Shown: positions 9,064 through 17,440 of the stretch, piece by piece
Layout: every line of letters starts with the position of its first letter
Position numbering within the stretch: position 1 is the first letter of the stretch
Assembly: GCF_013409505.1 (NCBI RefSeq)
Contig: NZ_JACCBN010000001.1
Span: 1,612,001-1,676,000, forward strand
From: Actinomycetospora corticicola
GTDB taxonomy: Bacteria; Actinomycetota; Actinomycetes; Mycobacteriales; Pseudonocardiaceae
Length of the DNA: 64,000 nt
Direction of reading: 5' to 3'
Notes under the pieces: model-generated
Told to the model about the DNA's origin: nothing
What the model saw: only the letters and a program-made list of their open reading frames with translations
Database searches by the model: none
Position numbers and translations under genes: made by a program

Positions 9064-10403
9064 GCCGCTACCCCGACGACCTGCGTGCCCGACTGGCCGA
9101 CGAGCTGGCCACCGCCCGTGGCCGCACGCAGGCGCTCGCCGACGCCGTGGACGACGTCGAGCTGACCCGTCAGCACTCGCCGTTGATGTCCCCGCTGCAC
9201 TGGGACGTCGCGCACATCGCGAACATGGAGGACTTCTGGCTGGTCCGCCGCGCGACGCCGGGCGACGGGGTCACTCCCGGGGTCCGCGAGGACATCGACC
9301 ACCTCTACGACGCGTTCACCAACCCGCGCGCCGGCCGCCCGCAGCTGCCGCTGCTCGACCCGTCCGAGGCGCGCGCCTACGGACGGACGGTGCGCGAGCG
9401 GACGCTGGAGATCCTCGACGCGGCCGGCGCCGACGGTCGGCCGCTGCTCGAGGACGGCTTCGTCTACGGGATGATCGCCCAGCACGAGCAGCAGCACGTG
9501 GAGACGATGCTGGCGACCCACCAGCTCCGGGTCGGCCCGAAGGCGCTCCACGCCCCGCCGCCGCCGGCCTCGGAGCTCGCGCAGGAGCTGATCGGCACCG
9601 AGGTGTTCCACCCCGGGGGCCGCTTCACGATGGGCGTCGACGCGACCGGCGCCGACGTCTTCGCCCTCGACAACGAGCGGCCCGCGCACCCCGTCGACGT
9701 CGAGCCCTTCCACCTCGGCGCCGTGCCGGTGACCAACGGCGAGTACGCCCGCTTCCTCGACGACGGCGGCTACTCGCGTCGTGAGCTGTGGTCCGACGCC
9801 GGCTGGGACCAGATCACGGCGGAGGGCTGGGTCGCCCCGATGACGTGGGAGCACGCCGACGGGGCCTGGTACCGGACGAGCTTCGGGGAACGCCAGGCGA
9901 TCGCCGACGTCGCCGACCAGCCGGTGCTGCACGTCTGCTTCCACGAGGCCGACGCCTACGCCCGGTGGGCCGGGCGACGGCTGCCGACCGAGGTCGAGTG
10001 GGAGTACGCGGCCCGGTTCGACCCGGCGTCGGGGGAGACGCGGCGGTTCCCCTGGGGCGACGACGACCCGACGCCGGAGCTCGCGAACCTCGACCAGCGC
10101 CACCTGCAGCCCGCTCCCGTCGGGGCCTACCCGAAGGGCGCGTCGCCGCTCGGCGTGCACCAGCTCGTCGGCGACGTCTGGGAGTGGCTGGACTCCGGCT
10201 TCGAGGGGTACCCGGGGTTCGCACCGTTCCCGTACAAGGAGTACTCCGAGGTGTTCTTCGGCGGGGACTTCAGGATGCTGCGCGGCTCCTCGTTCGGCGT
10301 GGGCTCGATCAACGCCCGGACCACGTTCCGCAACTGGGACCTGCCGATCCGCCGCCAGATCTTCTCCGGCTTCCGCCTCGCACGGTCAGCAGAGAACGCC
10401 TGA
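9060..10403 (+). CDS. egtB: ergothioneine sulfoxide synthase EgtB
   Basis: This 447-residue enzyme joins trimethylhistidine (hercynine) and gamma-glutamylcysteine using O2 and a non-haem iron. The N-terminal DinB-type domain supplies the three-histidine iron site: one in PLHWDVAHIANMEDFW (about residues 46-60) and two in HEQQHVE (about residues 142-148). The C-terminal half (from about residue 185) is the formylglycine-generating-enzyme-like fold, with GGRFTMG, RRLPTEVEWEYAAR, GDVWEWLDSGF and LRGSSF. Length and all main blocks agree with the family. It is coupled to egtA by a 4-base overlap and is followed 4 bases later by egtC. Confidence 0.95.
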   Translation: MSRYPDDLRARLADELATARGRTQALADAVDDVELTRQHSPLMSPLHWDVAHIANMEDFWLVRRATPGDGVTPGVREDIDHLYDAFTNPRAGRPQLPLLDPSEARAYGRTVRERTLEILDAAGADGRPLLEDGFVYGMIAQHEQQHVETMLATHQLRVGPKALHAPPPPASELAQELIGTEVFHPGGRFTMGVDATGADVFALDNERPAHPVDVEPFHLGAVPVTNGEYARFLDDGGYSRRELWSDAGWDQITAEGWVAPMTWEHADGAWYRTSFGERQAIADVADQPVLHVCFHEADAYARWAGRRLPTEVEWEYAARFDPASGETRRFPWGDDDPTPELANLDQRHLQPAPVGAYPKGASPLGVHQLVGDVWEWLDSGFEGYPGFAPFPYKEYSEVFFGGDFRMLRGSSFGVGSINARTTFRNWDLPIRRQIFSGFRLARSAENA

Positions 10404-10407
10404 CGAC

Positions 10408-11166
10408 GTGTGCCGACATCTGGGCCACGTGGGCCCGCGGCCGGTCACCCTCGCCTCGCGGGTGACCGAGCCGCCGCACTCGCTGCTCGTGCAGTCCTAC
10501 GCCCCGGCCGACATGCGCGGCGGAGGCACGGTGAACGCCGACGGCTTCGGGGTCGGCTGGTACGGCGACACCCCCGGCGCCGCGCACTCCTACCGGCAGC
10601 CGGTGCCGATGTGGACCGACGCCTCGTTCCTCGACCTCGCCGGCGCCGTCACGTCGGCGGCGTTCGTCGCGGCCGTCCGGTCGGCGACCGTCGGGATGCC
10701 GGTGTCCACCGGTGCCTGCGCCCCGTTCCGCGACGGGTCCCGCATCTTCAGCCACAACGGCGTCGTGCGCGGGTGGCCCGGCTCGCTGCGGGAGCTGGCC
10801 GGCGAGCTCGACCCCGAGACCCTGATGACGCTGGACGCACCGACCGACTCCGCGGTGTTGTGGGCCCTGGTCCGCCGCCGCCTCGACGCGGGCAAGGACC
10901 CGGCCGACGCCGTGGCCGACGTCGTCACCCGCACCCTCGCCGCCGCGCCGGGCTCCCGGCTCAACCTGCTGCTCCTGACGCCGGGTGCGGCGGGGGAGCC
11001 CGTGCTGGTCGCCACCGCGGTGGACCACGCGCTGTCGTGGCGCTCCGACGCCGACGGCGTGACCGTCGCCTCGGAGCCGCTCGACGGCGGCGACTGGACC
11101 CCGGTCGCCGACCACCACCTCGTCGTGACCCGCGACGCCGCCACCGTCGAGGTCACCGCCCTGTAG
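10408..11166 (+). CDS. egtC: gamma-glutamyl hercynylcysteine sulfoxide hydrolase EgtC
   Basis: This 252-residue class II amidotransferase removes the gamma-glutamyl group from the EgtB product. After removal of the initiator residue (GTG start) the N-terminal nucleophile is the cysteine of the sequence MCRHLGHVG. Other family features are NADGFGVGWYG (about residues 43-53), the FSHNGVV oxyanion/substrate segment and a conserved TDSAVLWALV block. The gene lies 4 bases after egtB, so it is part of the egtABC operon. The loosely conserved C-terminal strand ends VTRDAATVEVTAL as expected for the family. Confidence 0.93.
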   Translation: MCRHLGHVGPRPVTLASRVTEPPHSLLVQSYAPADMRGGGTVNADGFGVGWYGDTPGAAHSYRQPVPMWTDASFLDLAGAVTSAAFVAAVRSATVGMPVSTGACAPFRDGSRIFSHNGVVRGWPGSLRELAGELDPETLMTLDAPTDSAVLWALVRRRLDAGKDPADAVADVVTRTLAAAPGSRLNLLLLTPGAAGEPVLVATAVDHALSWRSDADGVTVASEPLDGGDWTPVADHHLVVTRDAATVEVTAL

Positions 11167-11255
11167 CCACCCGCCGCCCGCCTGTTTCCCGACGCCGTGA
11201 ACCAGGCCCTCCTCTGCCGGGGTGGGCCACGACCGAACGGACGTGAACTCCCGCC

Positions 11256-12239
11256 GTGAGCACCCATGGCACTCTCCCCACCGTCGACGTCCACCTCACC
11301 CAGGAGGACGCCGACGCCGCGCTGCGCGCCGACGCACACCGGGGACTGACCTCGACGCCGAAGGTCCTGCGCCCGCAGTGGCTCTACGACGCGCAGGGTT
11401 CGGAGCTGTTCGAGCAGATCACCGCCCAGCCCGAGTACTACCCCTTCGTCGCCGAGCGCGAGGCCCTCGCCCTCGGTGCCGACGAGGTCGCCCGCACCGC
11501 CCAGGCCGACACCTTCGTCGAGCTCGGCTCCGGGTCGTCCACGAAGAGCACCCTCCTGCTCGACGCGATGTCCCGCACCGGCCTGCTGCGCCACTACGTC
11601 CCGGTCGACGTCTCGGCCGCCGCCCTCGAGGAGGCCGTCCCGGGCCTCGTCGCGGGCTATCCCGACCTCGACGTGCACGGGGTCGTCGGCGACTTCATCG
11701 CCGACCTCCGCAGCATCCCGGCCGTGGGCCGCCGGCTCGTGGTGCTGCTCGGCGGCACCATCGGCAACTTCGAGCCCGAGGACCGCCGCGCCTTCCTCAC
11801 CGCGCTCTCCGAGACCCTGTCCTCCGGCGAGCACTTCCTCGTCGGCACGGACCTGGTCAAGGACGAGGAGACGCTGGTCGCGGCCTACGACGACGCCGCG
11901 GGCGTCACCGCGGCCTTCGAACTCAACGCGCTCACGGTGCTCAACCGGGTACTGGGCGCCGACTTCGACCTCGACGGGTTCGACTACGTCGCCGCCTGGG
12001 TCCCGCAGTCCAGCCGCATCGAGATGCGGGTCCGAGCCCGGCGGGCGATGACGGTCCGGGTGCCCGCGCTCGACCTCACCGTCGAGTTCGCCGAGGGCGA
12101 GGAGATGCGCACCGAGATCTCCACCAAGTTCACGCGGGCCGGCATCGCCGCCGAGCTCGACGCCGCCGGTTTCGACGCGGTGGGCTGGCTGACCGACCCT
12201 GCGGGCCGCTTCGGCATGACGCTGGCCCGCCGCCGGTAG
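11256..12239 (+). CDS. egtD: L-histidine N-alpha-methyltransferase EgtD
   Basis: This 327-residue SAM-dependent enzyme trimethylates histidine to hercynine, the first committed intermediate of ergothioneine. It contains the SAM site ELGSGSSTKSTLLLDA (about residues 90-105), the second motif GGTIGNFEPEDR, and the substrate-domain segments LNRVLGADFDLDGF and EISTKFTR. It lies 89 bases after egtC with a GTG start preceded by no strong ribosome-binding site, so it may need read-through of the operon. Its stop overlaps the following methyltransferase start. A PLP lyase gene egtE is not present next to it. Confidence 0.95.
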   Translation: MSTHGTLPTVDVHLTQEDADAALRADAHRGLTSTPKVLRPQWLYDAQGSELFEQITAQPEYYPFVAEREALALGADEVARTAQADTFVELGSGSSTKSTLLLDAMSRTGLLRHYVPVDVSAAALEEAVPGLVAGYPDLDVHGVVGDFIADLRSIPAVGRRLVVLLGGTIGNFEPEDRRAFLTALSETLSSGEHFLVGTDLVKDEETLVAAYDDAAGVTAAFELNALTVLNRVLGADFDLDGFDYVAAWVPQSSRIEMRVRARRAMTVRVPALDLTVEFAEGEEMRTEISTKFTRAGIAAELDAAGFDAVGWLTDPAGRFGMTLARRR

Positions 12240-12754
12240 TGGACTGGAACGACCGCTTCGCGGCCTCGGGGGTCGGGCGTCCGGGCCCGCCCTCGGTGCT
12301 GGTCGGGCGCGAGGACGTCGTGCCGACGACGGGGCGCGCGCTCGACGTCGCGTGCGGGCGCGGCACGGTCGCGGTGTGGCTCGCCGCTCGTGGCCTCGCG
12401 GTCGACGCGATCGACGCGGCCGCGGCCGGGCTCGCGCTCGGCCGGGAGCTCGCCGACGCCGAGGGCGTGTCGGTGCGCTGGATCGAGGCCGATCTCGACG
12501 ACGGGCTCCCGGTCGGCCCGGCCTACGACGTGGTGGTCTGCCAGCGCTTCCGGGATCCGCTGCTCTACCCGGCGTTCGCGGGACTGCTGGCGCCCGGCGG
12601 ACTGTTGGTGATGACGGTGCTGTCGACGGTCGGCGACACCGGTGGTCGGTTCCGCGCCGCTCCGGGAGAGCTGCGGGCGGCGTTCGACCACCTCGACGTG
12701 CTCGTCGACGAGGAGGGTGACGGTGAGGCCCACCTCGTGGCGCGGCTCCGGTGA
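12239..12754 (+). CDS. SAM-dependent methyltransferase, class I
   Basis: This 171-residue protein has the class I methyltransferase signature RALDVACGRGTVAVWLA (motif I, about residues 31-47), an acidic residue in IDAAAAGLAL, and YDVVVCQRF as motif IV. It resembles short TehB/UbiE-type enzymes. Its GTG start shares one base with the egtD stop, so it is made with EgtD. In Mycobacterium a methyltransferase gene (Rv3699) also adjoins the egt genes, so the neighbourhood may be conserved. The substrate is unknown. The NPPY-like substrate motif of nucleic acid enzymes is absent; the matching position reads CQRF. Confidence 0.8.
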   Translation: MDWNDRFAASGVGRPGPPSVLVGREDVVPTTGRALDVACGRGTVAVWLAARGLAVDAIDAAAAGLALGRELADAEGVSVRWIEADLDDGLPVGPAYDVVVCQRFRDPLLYPAFAGLLAPGGLLVMTVLSTVGDTGGRFRAAPGELRAAFDHLDVLVDEEGDGEAHLVARLR

Positions 12755-13679
12755 CCTGACCTGGCTGGTCGCGCTCGGCGCGGCGCTGTGGGGCACGGAC
12801 GCCCTGCTCCGCGCGCCGCTCGCCGGGGCCCTGCCCGCGGCGAGCATCGTGTTCTGGGAACACCTGATCATCGTCGTGGTCCTCGTCCCGTGGCTGCCGC
12901 GGGCGTGGCGGGCGTTCCGGGCGATGCCGGCGCGGGCCCGGGCGGCGATGGCGGCGATCGGCGCCGGCTCGTCCGCACTCGCCACGGTGCTGTTCACCGA
13001 GGCCCTCACCCTCGGCGACCCGGTCACGCCCCTGGTGCTGCAGAAGATCCAGCCCCTCGTCGCCGCCCTGGGCGCCGCGTGGCTGCTGGGGGAGCAGCTG
13101 CGCCGCGGCTACTGGGCCTACGCCGTTCCCGCGCTGGTCGGGGCCTGGCTGCTGGCGTTCGCCGATCCGCTCGACGTCCACGTCCAGGCCCTGGTGGCTG
13201 CTCTGCTCGCGGCCGCCTCCGCCGTCCTGTGGGCGGCGGGCACCGTGCTGGGTCGCCACGTCGGCGCGGCGTCGGACGCCACGCCGTGGGAGATCACCGT
13301 GCTGCGCTTCGCGATCGGGCTGCCGGCTGCGCTCGTCGTGCTGCTCGCGGGCGGTGGCCCGCTGGCGGTGACGGCCGGTCAGCTCCCGCCGCTGATCGCC
13401 CTCGCCCTGGTCCCGGGTCTGCTCGGGCTCGCCCTGTACTACCCGGGGCTGCGCCGCACGCCCGCGGCGCGAGCGACGCTCGCCGAGCTCGCCTTCCCGC
13501 TCACCGCCACCGTCCTCGGCGTCACGCTGCTCGGCGGCACGCTCACCGCGACCCAGGTGGTGGGCCTCGTCGTGGTCGCGGTGTCCGTGACGGCGCTGGG
13601 CCTGCGGGAACGGTCCCGACGACCGGTGGTGGCGGCCGGGGACGCGCCCGGGGAGACGGTCAGCCCGCGCGGCAGATGA
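12723..13679 (+). CDS. DMT-superfamily (EamA) permease
   Basis: This 318-residue membrane protein has about ten hydrophobic segments in two repeats of five, the EamA arrangement. The second repeat contains TLAELAFPLTATVLGV, the common EamA end motif. The GTG at 12723 was chosen because AGGAGG lies six bases upstream; the start overlaps the methyltransferase gene by 32 bases. Such permeases export or import small metabolites. Its linkage to the ergothioneine genes makes export of ergothioneine, a precursor or a methylated product a possible role, but that is inference from position only. Its end overlaps the convergent lipoprotein gene by 20 bases. Confidence 0.85.
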   Translation: MRPTSWRGSGDLTWLVALGAALWGTDALLRAPLAGALPAASIVFWEHLIIVVVLVPWLPRAWRAFRAMPARARAAMAAIGAGSSALATVLFTEALTLGDPVTPLVLQKIQPLVAALGAAWLLGEQLRRGYWAYAVPALVGAWLLAFADPLDVHVQALVAALLAAASAVLWAAGTVLGRHVGAASDATPWEITVLRFAIGLPAALVVLLAGGGPLAVTAGQLPPLIALALVPGLLGLALYYPGLRRTPAARATLAELAFPLTATVLGVTLLGGTLTATQVVGLVVVAVSVTALGLRERSRRPVVAAGDAPGETVSPRGR

Positions 13680-14049
13680 CGTCCTGGCCGGGCACGGAGA
13701 TCGTCTGGGACGCCACGGTCTGCCCGTCGACGCTGATCCGGCACGAGAGCCGGGACCCCGGCGGGACACCGACGGCCCCCGCCTGGAGCTTCGGCGCCGG
13801 CGGGTAGGGCGTGGTGAGCGTGAGCTCGTAGGGCACGCCGGAGAAGTTGGTCTCCGCCGTGCTCCCCAGCTCGCCCACGGTCACGTACCGACCGAAGACG
13901 TTCCCGCCGCCGGTGCCGGTGACCGAGAACTGGACGGTGTACTGCCGCGCGGGCGGTGGCGGCTCCGACGAGCACGCGCCCGCGCCGACCAGCACCACCG
14001 ACGCCCCGAGCAGCGCTGCCGCCACCCGGCTCCACCTCGTGCCTGCCAT
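13660..14049 (-). CDS. secreted lipoprotein, MmpS-like length
   Basis: This 129-residue protein starts with a basic signal peptide and a lipobox (LVGAGAC, cleavage before Cys about residue 27). The mature part is a beta-rich domain (YTVQFSVTGTGGGNVFGRYV, then ISVDGQTVASQTIS and a C-terminal cysteine in DVICRAG). The layout recalls actinobacterial MmpS-type and small immunoglobulin-like surface proteins, but no partner transporter gene is adjacent. GAGGAGG precedes the ATG. The protein is expected on the outer face of the membrane. No function is assigned. Its 3' end overlaps the convergent DMT gene. Confidence 0.75.
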   Translation of the reverse strand: MAGTRWSRVAAALLGASVVLVGAGACSSEPPPPARQYTVQFSVTGTGGGNVFGRYVTVGELGSTAETNFSGVPYELTLTTPYPPAPKLQAGAVGVPPGSRLSCRISVDGQTVASQTISVPGQDVICRAG

Positions 14050-14074
14050 GATCCTCCTCGGTGAGGGCGGCAGC

Positions 14075-15193
14075 TTATGGCGTGGCGCGCCGACGCGCGG
14101 CGGACACGCCCGGCGGCGTCCACCCGAGGACGCCGTCGAGGGCACGCACGGTGACCGCCGCCGGGACCAGACGACCCAGGGCGTCGCGACCCGCCGTCGG
14201 GATGGCACCGGAGAGACCCGCGACGAGCCCGGCCAGCCGGGCCCGCCGGGTGAGGCGTGCCGTGCGTGGCCGCCGGAGGCGGTCGTAGCCGGCGGGGTCG
14301 TCGGCGTACCGGGACAGGACCGCGGCGTCCTCGAGGGCCAGGCAGCCACCCTGGCCGAGGTTCGGGGTCATGGCGTGGGCGGCGTCGCCGAGCAGGAGGT
14401 GGCGTCCGCGGACGAAGGTCTGCAACGGCGGGAGCCAGGCCAGCTCGGTGACGTGGGCGGAGCCCGGGTCGACGGCGTCGAGCAGTTCCGGGATCGGGGC
14501 GTGGAAGTCGGCGAGGCGGCGGCGCAGCGCGTCGAGGTCGGTGGCGGCGGGCTCGTCGTCGCGGACCACCGCCCAGAGGTTCACCCGGCCGTCGCGCAGC
14601 GGCGCCACGCCCGCGTAGCAGCCGTCGCCCCAGGTCTCGCCGCCCTCGTCCGGAGGCTCGGCGACCTGTGCCGCGAGCCGCCAGGCGACGGTGCCGGTGC
14701 CCCGGGGCCGGGCGTGCGGCACGACCACGCGGCGCACCACCGAGCCGATCCCGTCGGCCCCGACGACGAGGTCGGCGTCGATCTCCGCCGGCCGCTCGAC
14801 GGGGGAGGAGCTGCGGACGACGTCGGGCGGGAGCGCCTCGCGCAGGATCCCGAGCAGCCGGGCGCGGGGGAGCACGGTGATGCCGTCGCCGTGCCGGGCG
14901 ATCATGCGGCGGTTGTCGCTGCGCACGAGCCAGCGGCCCCGCCGGTCCCGGATGCCGCCCGCGGCCTGCACCAGCCCCTCGTCGCGGACCGTGTCGCCGA
15001 GCCCCAGCACGTCGAGCGCCCGCAGGGCGTTCGGCCAGATCGAGATGCCGCCACCGAGTCGGCTCGCGGAGCCGTCACCCGCCCCGTCGTCGAGCCGTTC
15101 CCGCACCTCGACGTCCCACCCCGCGAGGATCAGACCCCGCGCGGCGGCGAGCCCGCCGATCCCGCCCCCGACCACCACGGCGCTGCGTCCCAC
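14075..15193 (-). CDS. FAD-dependent monooxygenase (salicylate hydroxylase-like)
   Basis: This 372-residue flavoprotein starts at a GTG that places the Rossmann motif VVVGGGIGGLAAARGL immediately at the N-terminus. A second FAD block is LVVGADGIGSVVRR and the third is LLLGDAAHAMTPNLGQGGCLALEDA, all typical of class A flavin monooxygenases, which use NAD(P)H and O2 to hydroxylate aromatic or related substrates. The substrate cannot be read from the sequence. It is transcribed toward the lipoprotein gene and lies 44 bases downstream of the TetR gene in the same direction, so co-transcription with the regulator is possible. Confidence 0.88.
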   Translation of the reverse strand: MGRSAVVVGGGIGGLAAARGLILAGWDVEVRERLDDGAGDGSASRLGGGISIWPNALRALDVLGLGDTVRDEGLVQAAGGIRDRRGRWLVRSDNRRMIARHGDGITVLPRARLLGILREALPPDVVRSSSPVERPAEIDADLVVGADGIGSVVRRVVVPHARPRGTGTVAWRLAAQVAEPPDEGGETWGDGCYAGVAPLRDGRVNLWAVVRDDEPAATDLDALRRRLADFHAPIPELLDAVDPGSAHVTELAWLPPLQTFVRGRHLLLGDAAHAMTPNLGQGGCLALEDAAVLSRYADDPAGYDRLRRPRTARLTRRARLAGLVAGLSGAIPTAGRDALGRLVPAAVTVRALDGVLGWTPPGVSAARRRATP

Positions 15194-15237
15194 GGGCCCC
15201 GCATCCCCGCGGCCGCGCGTCCGCAACCCCCGACGGG

Positions 15238-15807
15238 TCAGCGCGCCGTCGGGCCCTCGATCACGCGACGGAAGAGCCGGTCGAGTTCGTCCACCGTCGA
15301 CGGCGGGTCGGCGATCGCCTCCTGCACGAGCAGCCCGCAGAACATCGCGGCCAGGACGCGCCCGGTGACGGGGTCGGTGCGGGCGCTGAAGATCTCGACG
15401 AGCGCGTCGTCCCACGCGGTGCTGAGGACACGCAGTCGCGGCCGGTGCAGGGCGGCGATGTAGAGGTCGTACTCGACGACGGTGTGCGGCCGCTGGTCGT
15501 TGAGGTGCTCGACCACGAGGTCGGCGAGCGCGCGGGGCAGGTCGGCGTCCACGGGGAGACCGCTGGCCCAGGCACGGACGAGCCGGATGTTGTCCTCGGC
15601 CGCGCGGTCCAGGGCGACCTCGAGCAGGTCGTCGAGGGTGGCGAAGTGGTAGGTGGTCGACCCGAGGGGGACCTCGGCCTCCGCCGCCACCGCCCGGTGG
15701 GTCAGCCCGTCGACGCCACGGCGCGCGATCACGGCCATGGCGGCCCGGGCGATGCGCTCCCGGCGGTCCGGGTCGCTGGTGCGGCTCCGTCGTACCGGGC
15801 TGGTCAC
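15238..15807 (-). CDS. TetR-family repressor of the choline cassette (BetI-like)
   Basis: This 189-residue protein has an N-terminal TetR helix-turn-helix (GVDGLTHRAVAAEAEVPLGS, then TTYHFATLDDLLEVA, about residues 32-66). The C-terminal half is an all-helical ligand-binding and dimer domain. It is divergent from the betaine aldehyde dehydrogenase gene, and two near-identical palindromes lie in the shared promoter. In other bacteria BetI, also a TetR protein, represses choline oxidation genes until choline is present. By position this is the counterpart, although overall similarity to proteobacterial BetI cannot be judged here. The GTG start at 15807 leaves a 142-base divergent promoter region. 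Confidence 0.85.
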   Translation of the reverse strand: MTSPVRRSRTSDPDRRERIARAAMAVIARRGVDGLTHRAVAAEAEVPLGSTTYHFATLDDLLEVALDRAAEDNIRLVRAWASGLPVDADLPRALADLVVEHLNDQRPHTVVEYDLYIAALHRPRLRVLSTAWDDALVEIFSARTDPVTGRVLAAMFCGLLVQEAIADPPSTVDELDRLFRRVIEGPTAR

Positions 15808-15820
15808 GACACCATCTTAT

Positions 15821-15853
15821 GGACACCTGTCCGCGCTCGGTGTACACCTGTAC
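15821..15853. promoter_or_regulatory. two operator-like palindromes between TetR and choline genes
   Basis: GGACACCTGTCC at 15821-15832 and GTACACCTGTAC at 15842-15853 are both dyads with five-base arms around a central CC and share the core ACACCTGT. Their centres are 21 bases apart, two turns of the helix, so two dimers could bind on one face. They lie 14-46 bases from the TetR start codon and about 100 bases upstream of the dehydrogenase start. This is the expected place for an autoregulated TetR operator. Binding is inferred. Confidence 0.7.
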
Positions 15854-15949
15854 GGATTCTTCACAGGGGGCCGACACGGCACCGGCAGCTCGCGCACCCG
15901 TCGTCGGGGAGTCGCGAAGGACCGACCCGAGACCGAGGAGGCAGCCCAG

Positions 15950-17440
15950 GTGGGCCAGCTGTACATCGACGGCACGTGGAGCGACGCGGCGGAGGGCGGT
16001 AGCCGGGAGATCCGGTGCCCGGCCGACGGTCGGCTCGTCGGCGAGGTGAGCGAGGCGACCGCGGGCGACACCGAACGGGCCATCGGCGCGGCGCGGACGG
16101 CCTTCGACGACGGACGCTGGTCGACCGTCGCACCCGCTGAGCGCGGCGCCCTCCTGCTGCGGGTCGCCGACCTGCTCCAGCGCGACAAGGACCGGCTCGC
16201 GCGGGCCGAGACCCTCGACACCGGCAAGCGCGTGGTCGAGTCCGAGATCGACATGGACGACATCACGAACTGCTTCCGCTGGTTCGGCCACCTCGCGGCC
16301 TCCGACGACGGGCGGCTCGTCGAGACCGGCGTGCCGAACGCGCGCAGCAAGGTCGTCCACGAGCCCGTCGGCGTGTGCGGGCTGATCACGCCGTGGAACT
16401 ACCCGCTGCTGCAGACGGCGTGGAAGGTCGCGCCGGCCATCGGCGCCGGGTGCACGTTCGTGCTCAAGCCGAGCGAGCTGACCCCGCACACGGCGATCAT
16501 CCTCATGGAACTGCTGGAGGAGGCCGGGCTGCCGTCCGGGGTCGGAAACCTCGTCCTGGGTGCGGGCGCGACGGCGGGCGGACCGCTGTCGACCGACCCG
16601 CGTGTCGACATGGTCAGCTTCACCGGCGGCCTGGCGACCGGGAAGATCCTCATGGCCAACGCCGCGGCGACCGTGAAGAAGGTGGCGCTCGAGCTGGGCG
16701 GCAAGAACCCGTTCGTCTGCTTCGCCGACGCCGACCACGACACCGCCGTCGACAACATCCTCACCGGGATCTTCCTGCACTCCGGCCAGGTGTGTTCCGC
16801 AGGCGCCCGCCTGGTCGTCGAGGAATCGGCGCACGACCGGATCGTCGACGACCTCGTCGAGCGCGCGCAGCGCATCGTGCTCGGCGGGCCCGACGACGCC
16901 GGCACCGAGACCGGGCCGCTGATCTCCGCCGCCCACCGCGAGAAGGTCGAGGCCTACGTCGCGCAGGGCGTCGCGGAGGGCGCGGTGCTGCGCTGCGGCG
17001 GCGAGCGGCCCACCGACCCGCGCCTGGCCGACGGGTTCTACTACCCGCCCACGATCCTCGACCGCTGCACGCAGGACATGTCGGTGGTGCACGACGAGTC
17101 GTTCGGCCCGGTGCTCACCGTCGAGACCTTCACCGACCTCGACGACGCCGTGCGGATCGCCAACGACACCGAGTACGGGCTCGCCGGCGCCGTGTTCTCC
17201 GCCGACCACGGCACCTGCGAGGAGGTCGCGGGCCGCCTGCGCCACGGCACGGTGTGGATCAACGACTTCGGCCCGTACGTGCCCGCCGCGGAATGGGGCG
17301 GCTTCGGCCACTCCGGCGTGGGCCGGGAACTGGGCCGCGCCGGCTTCGCCGAGTACCAGGAGACCAAGCACATCTGGACCAACACCCGGCCAGGGCCGAC
17401 CGGGTGGTTCCCCTCTTCCACGACAGGGAGTGGTTCATGA
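15950..17440 (+). CDS. betB: betaine aldehyde dehydrogenase
   Basis: This 496-residue NAD(P)-dependent aldehyde dehydrogenase should oxidise betaine aldehyde to glycine betaine, because it is in one operon with choline oxidase. Catalytic features are the glutamate in LELGGKNPF and the nucleophile cysteine in SGQVCSAGARL; the substrate/cofactor site PWNYPLLQTAWK is present. GAGGAG nine bases before the GTG at 15950 decides the start; upstream in-frame starts would add an unrelated arginine-rich leader. The stop overlaps the permease start as ATGA. The specific substrate rests on gene context. Confidence 0.88.
   Translation: MGQLYIDGTWSDAAEGGSREIRCPADGRLVGEVSEATAGDTERAIGAARTAFDDGRWSTVAPAERGALLLRVADLLQRDKDRLARAETLDTGKRVVESEIDMDDITNCFRWFGHLAASDDGRLVETGVPNARSKVVHEPVGVCGLITPWNYPLLQTAWKVAPAIGAGCTFVLKPSELTPHTAIILMELLEEAGLPSGVGNLVLGAGATAGGPLSTDPRVDMVSFTGGLATGKILMANAAATVKKVALELGGKNPFVCFADADHDTAVDNILTGIFLHSGQVCSAGARLVVEESAHDRIVDDLVERAQRIVLGGPDDAGTETGPLISAAHREKVEAYVAQGVAEGAVLRCGGERPTDPRLADGFYYPPTILDRCTQDMSVVHDESFGPVLTVETFTDLDDAVRIANDTEYGLAGAVFSADHGTCEEVAGRLRHGTVWINDFGPYVPAAEWGGFGHSGVGRELGRAGFAEYQETKHIWTNTRPGPTGWFPSSTTGSGS

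Noticed and set aside
10590-13769. A 1059-codon minus-strand open frame across egtC, egtD and the permease.
   Set aside because: Arginine/glycine-rich antisense shadow without domains, typical of very G+C-rich DNA.
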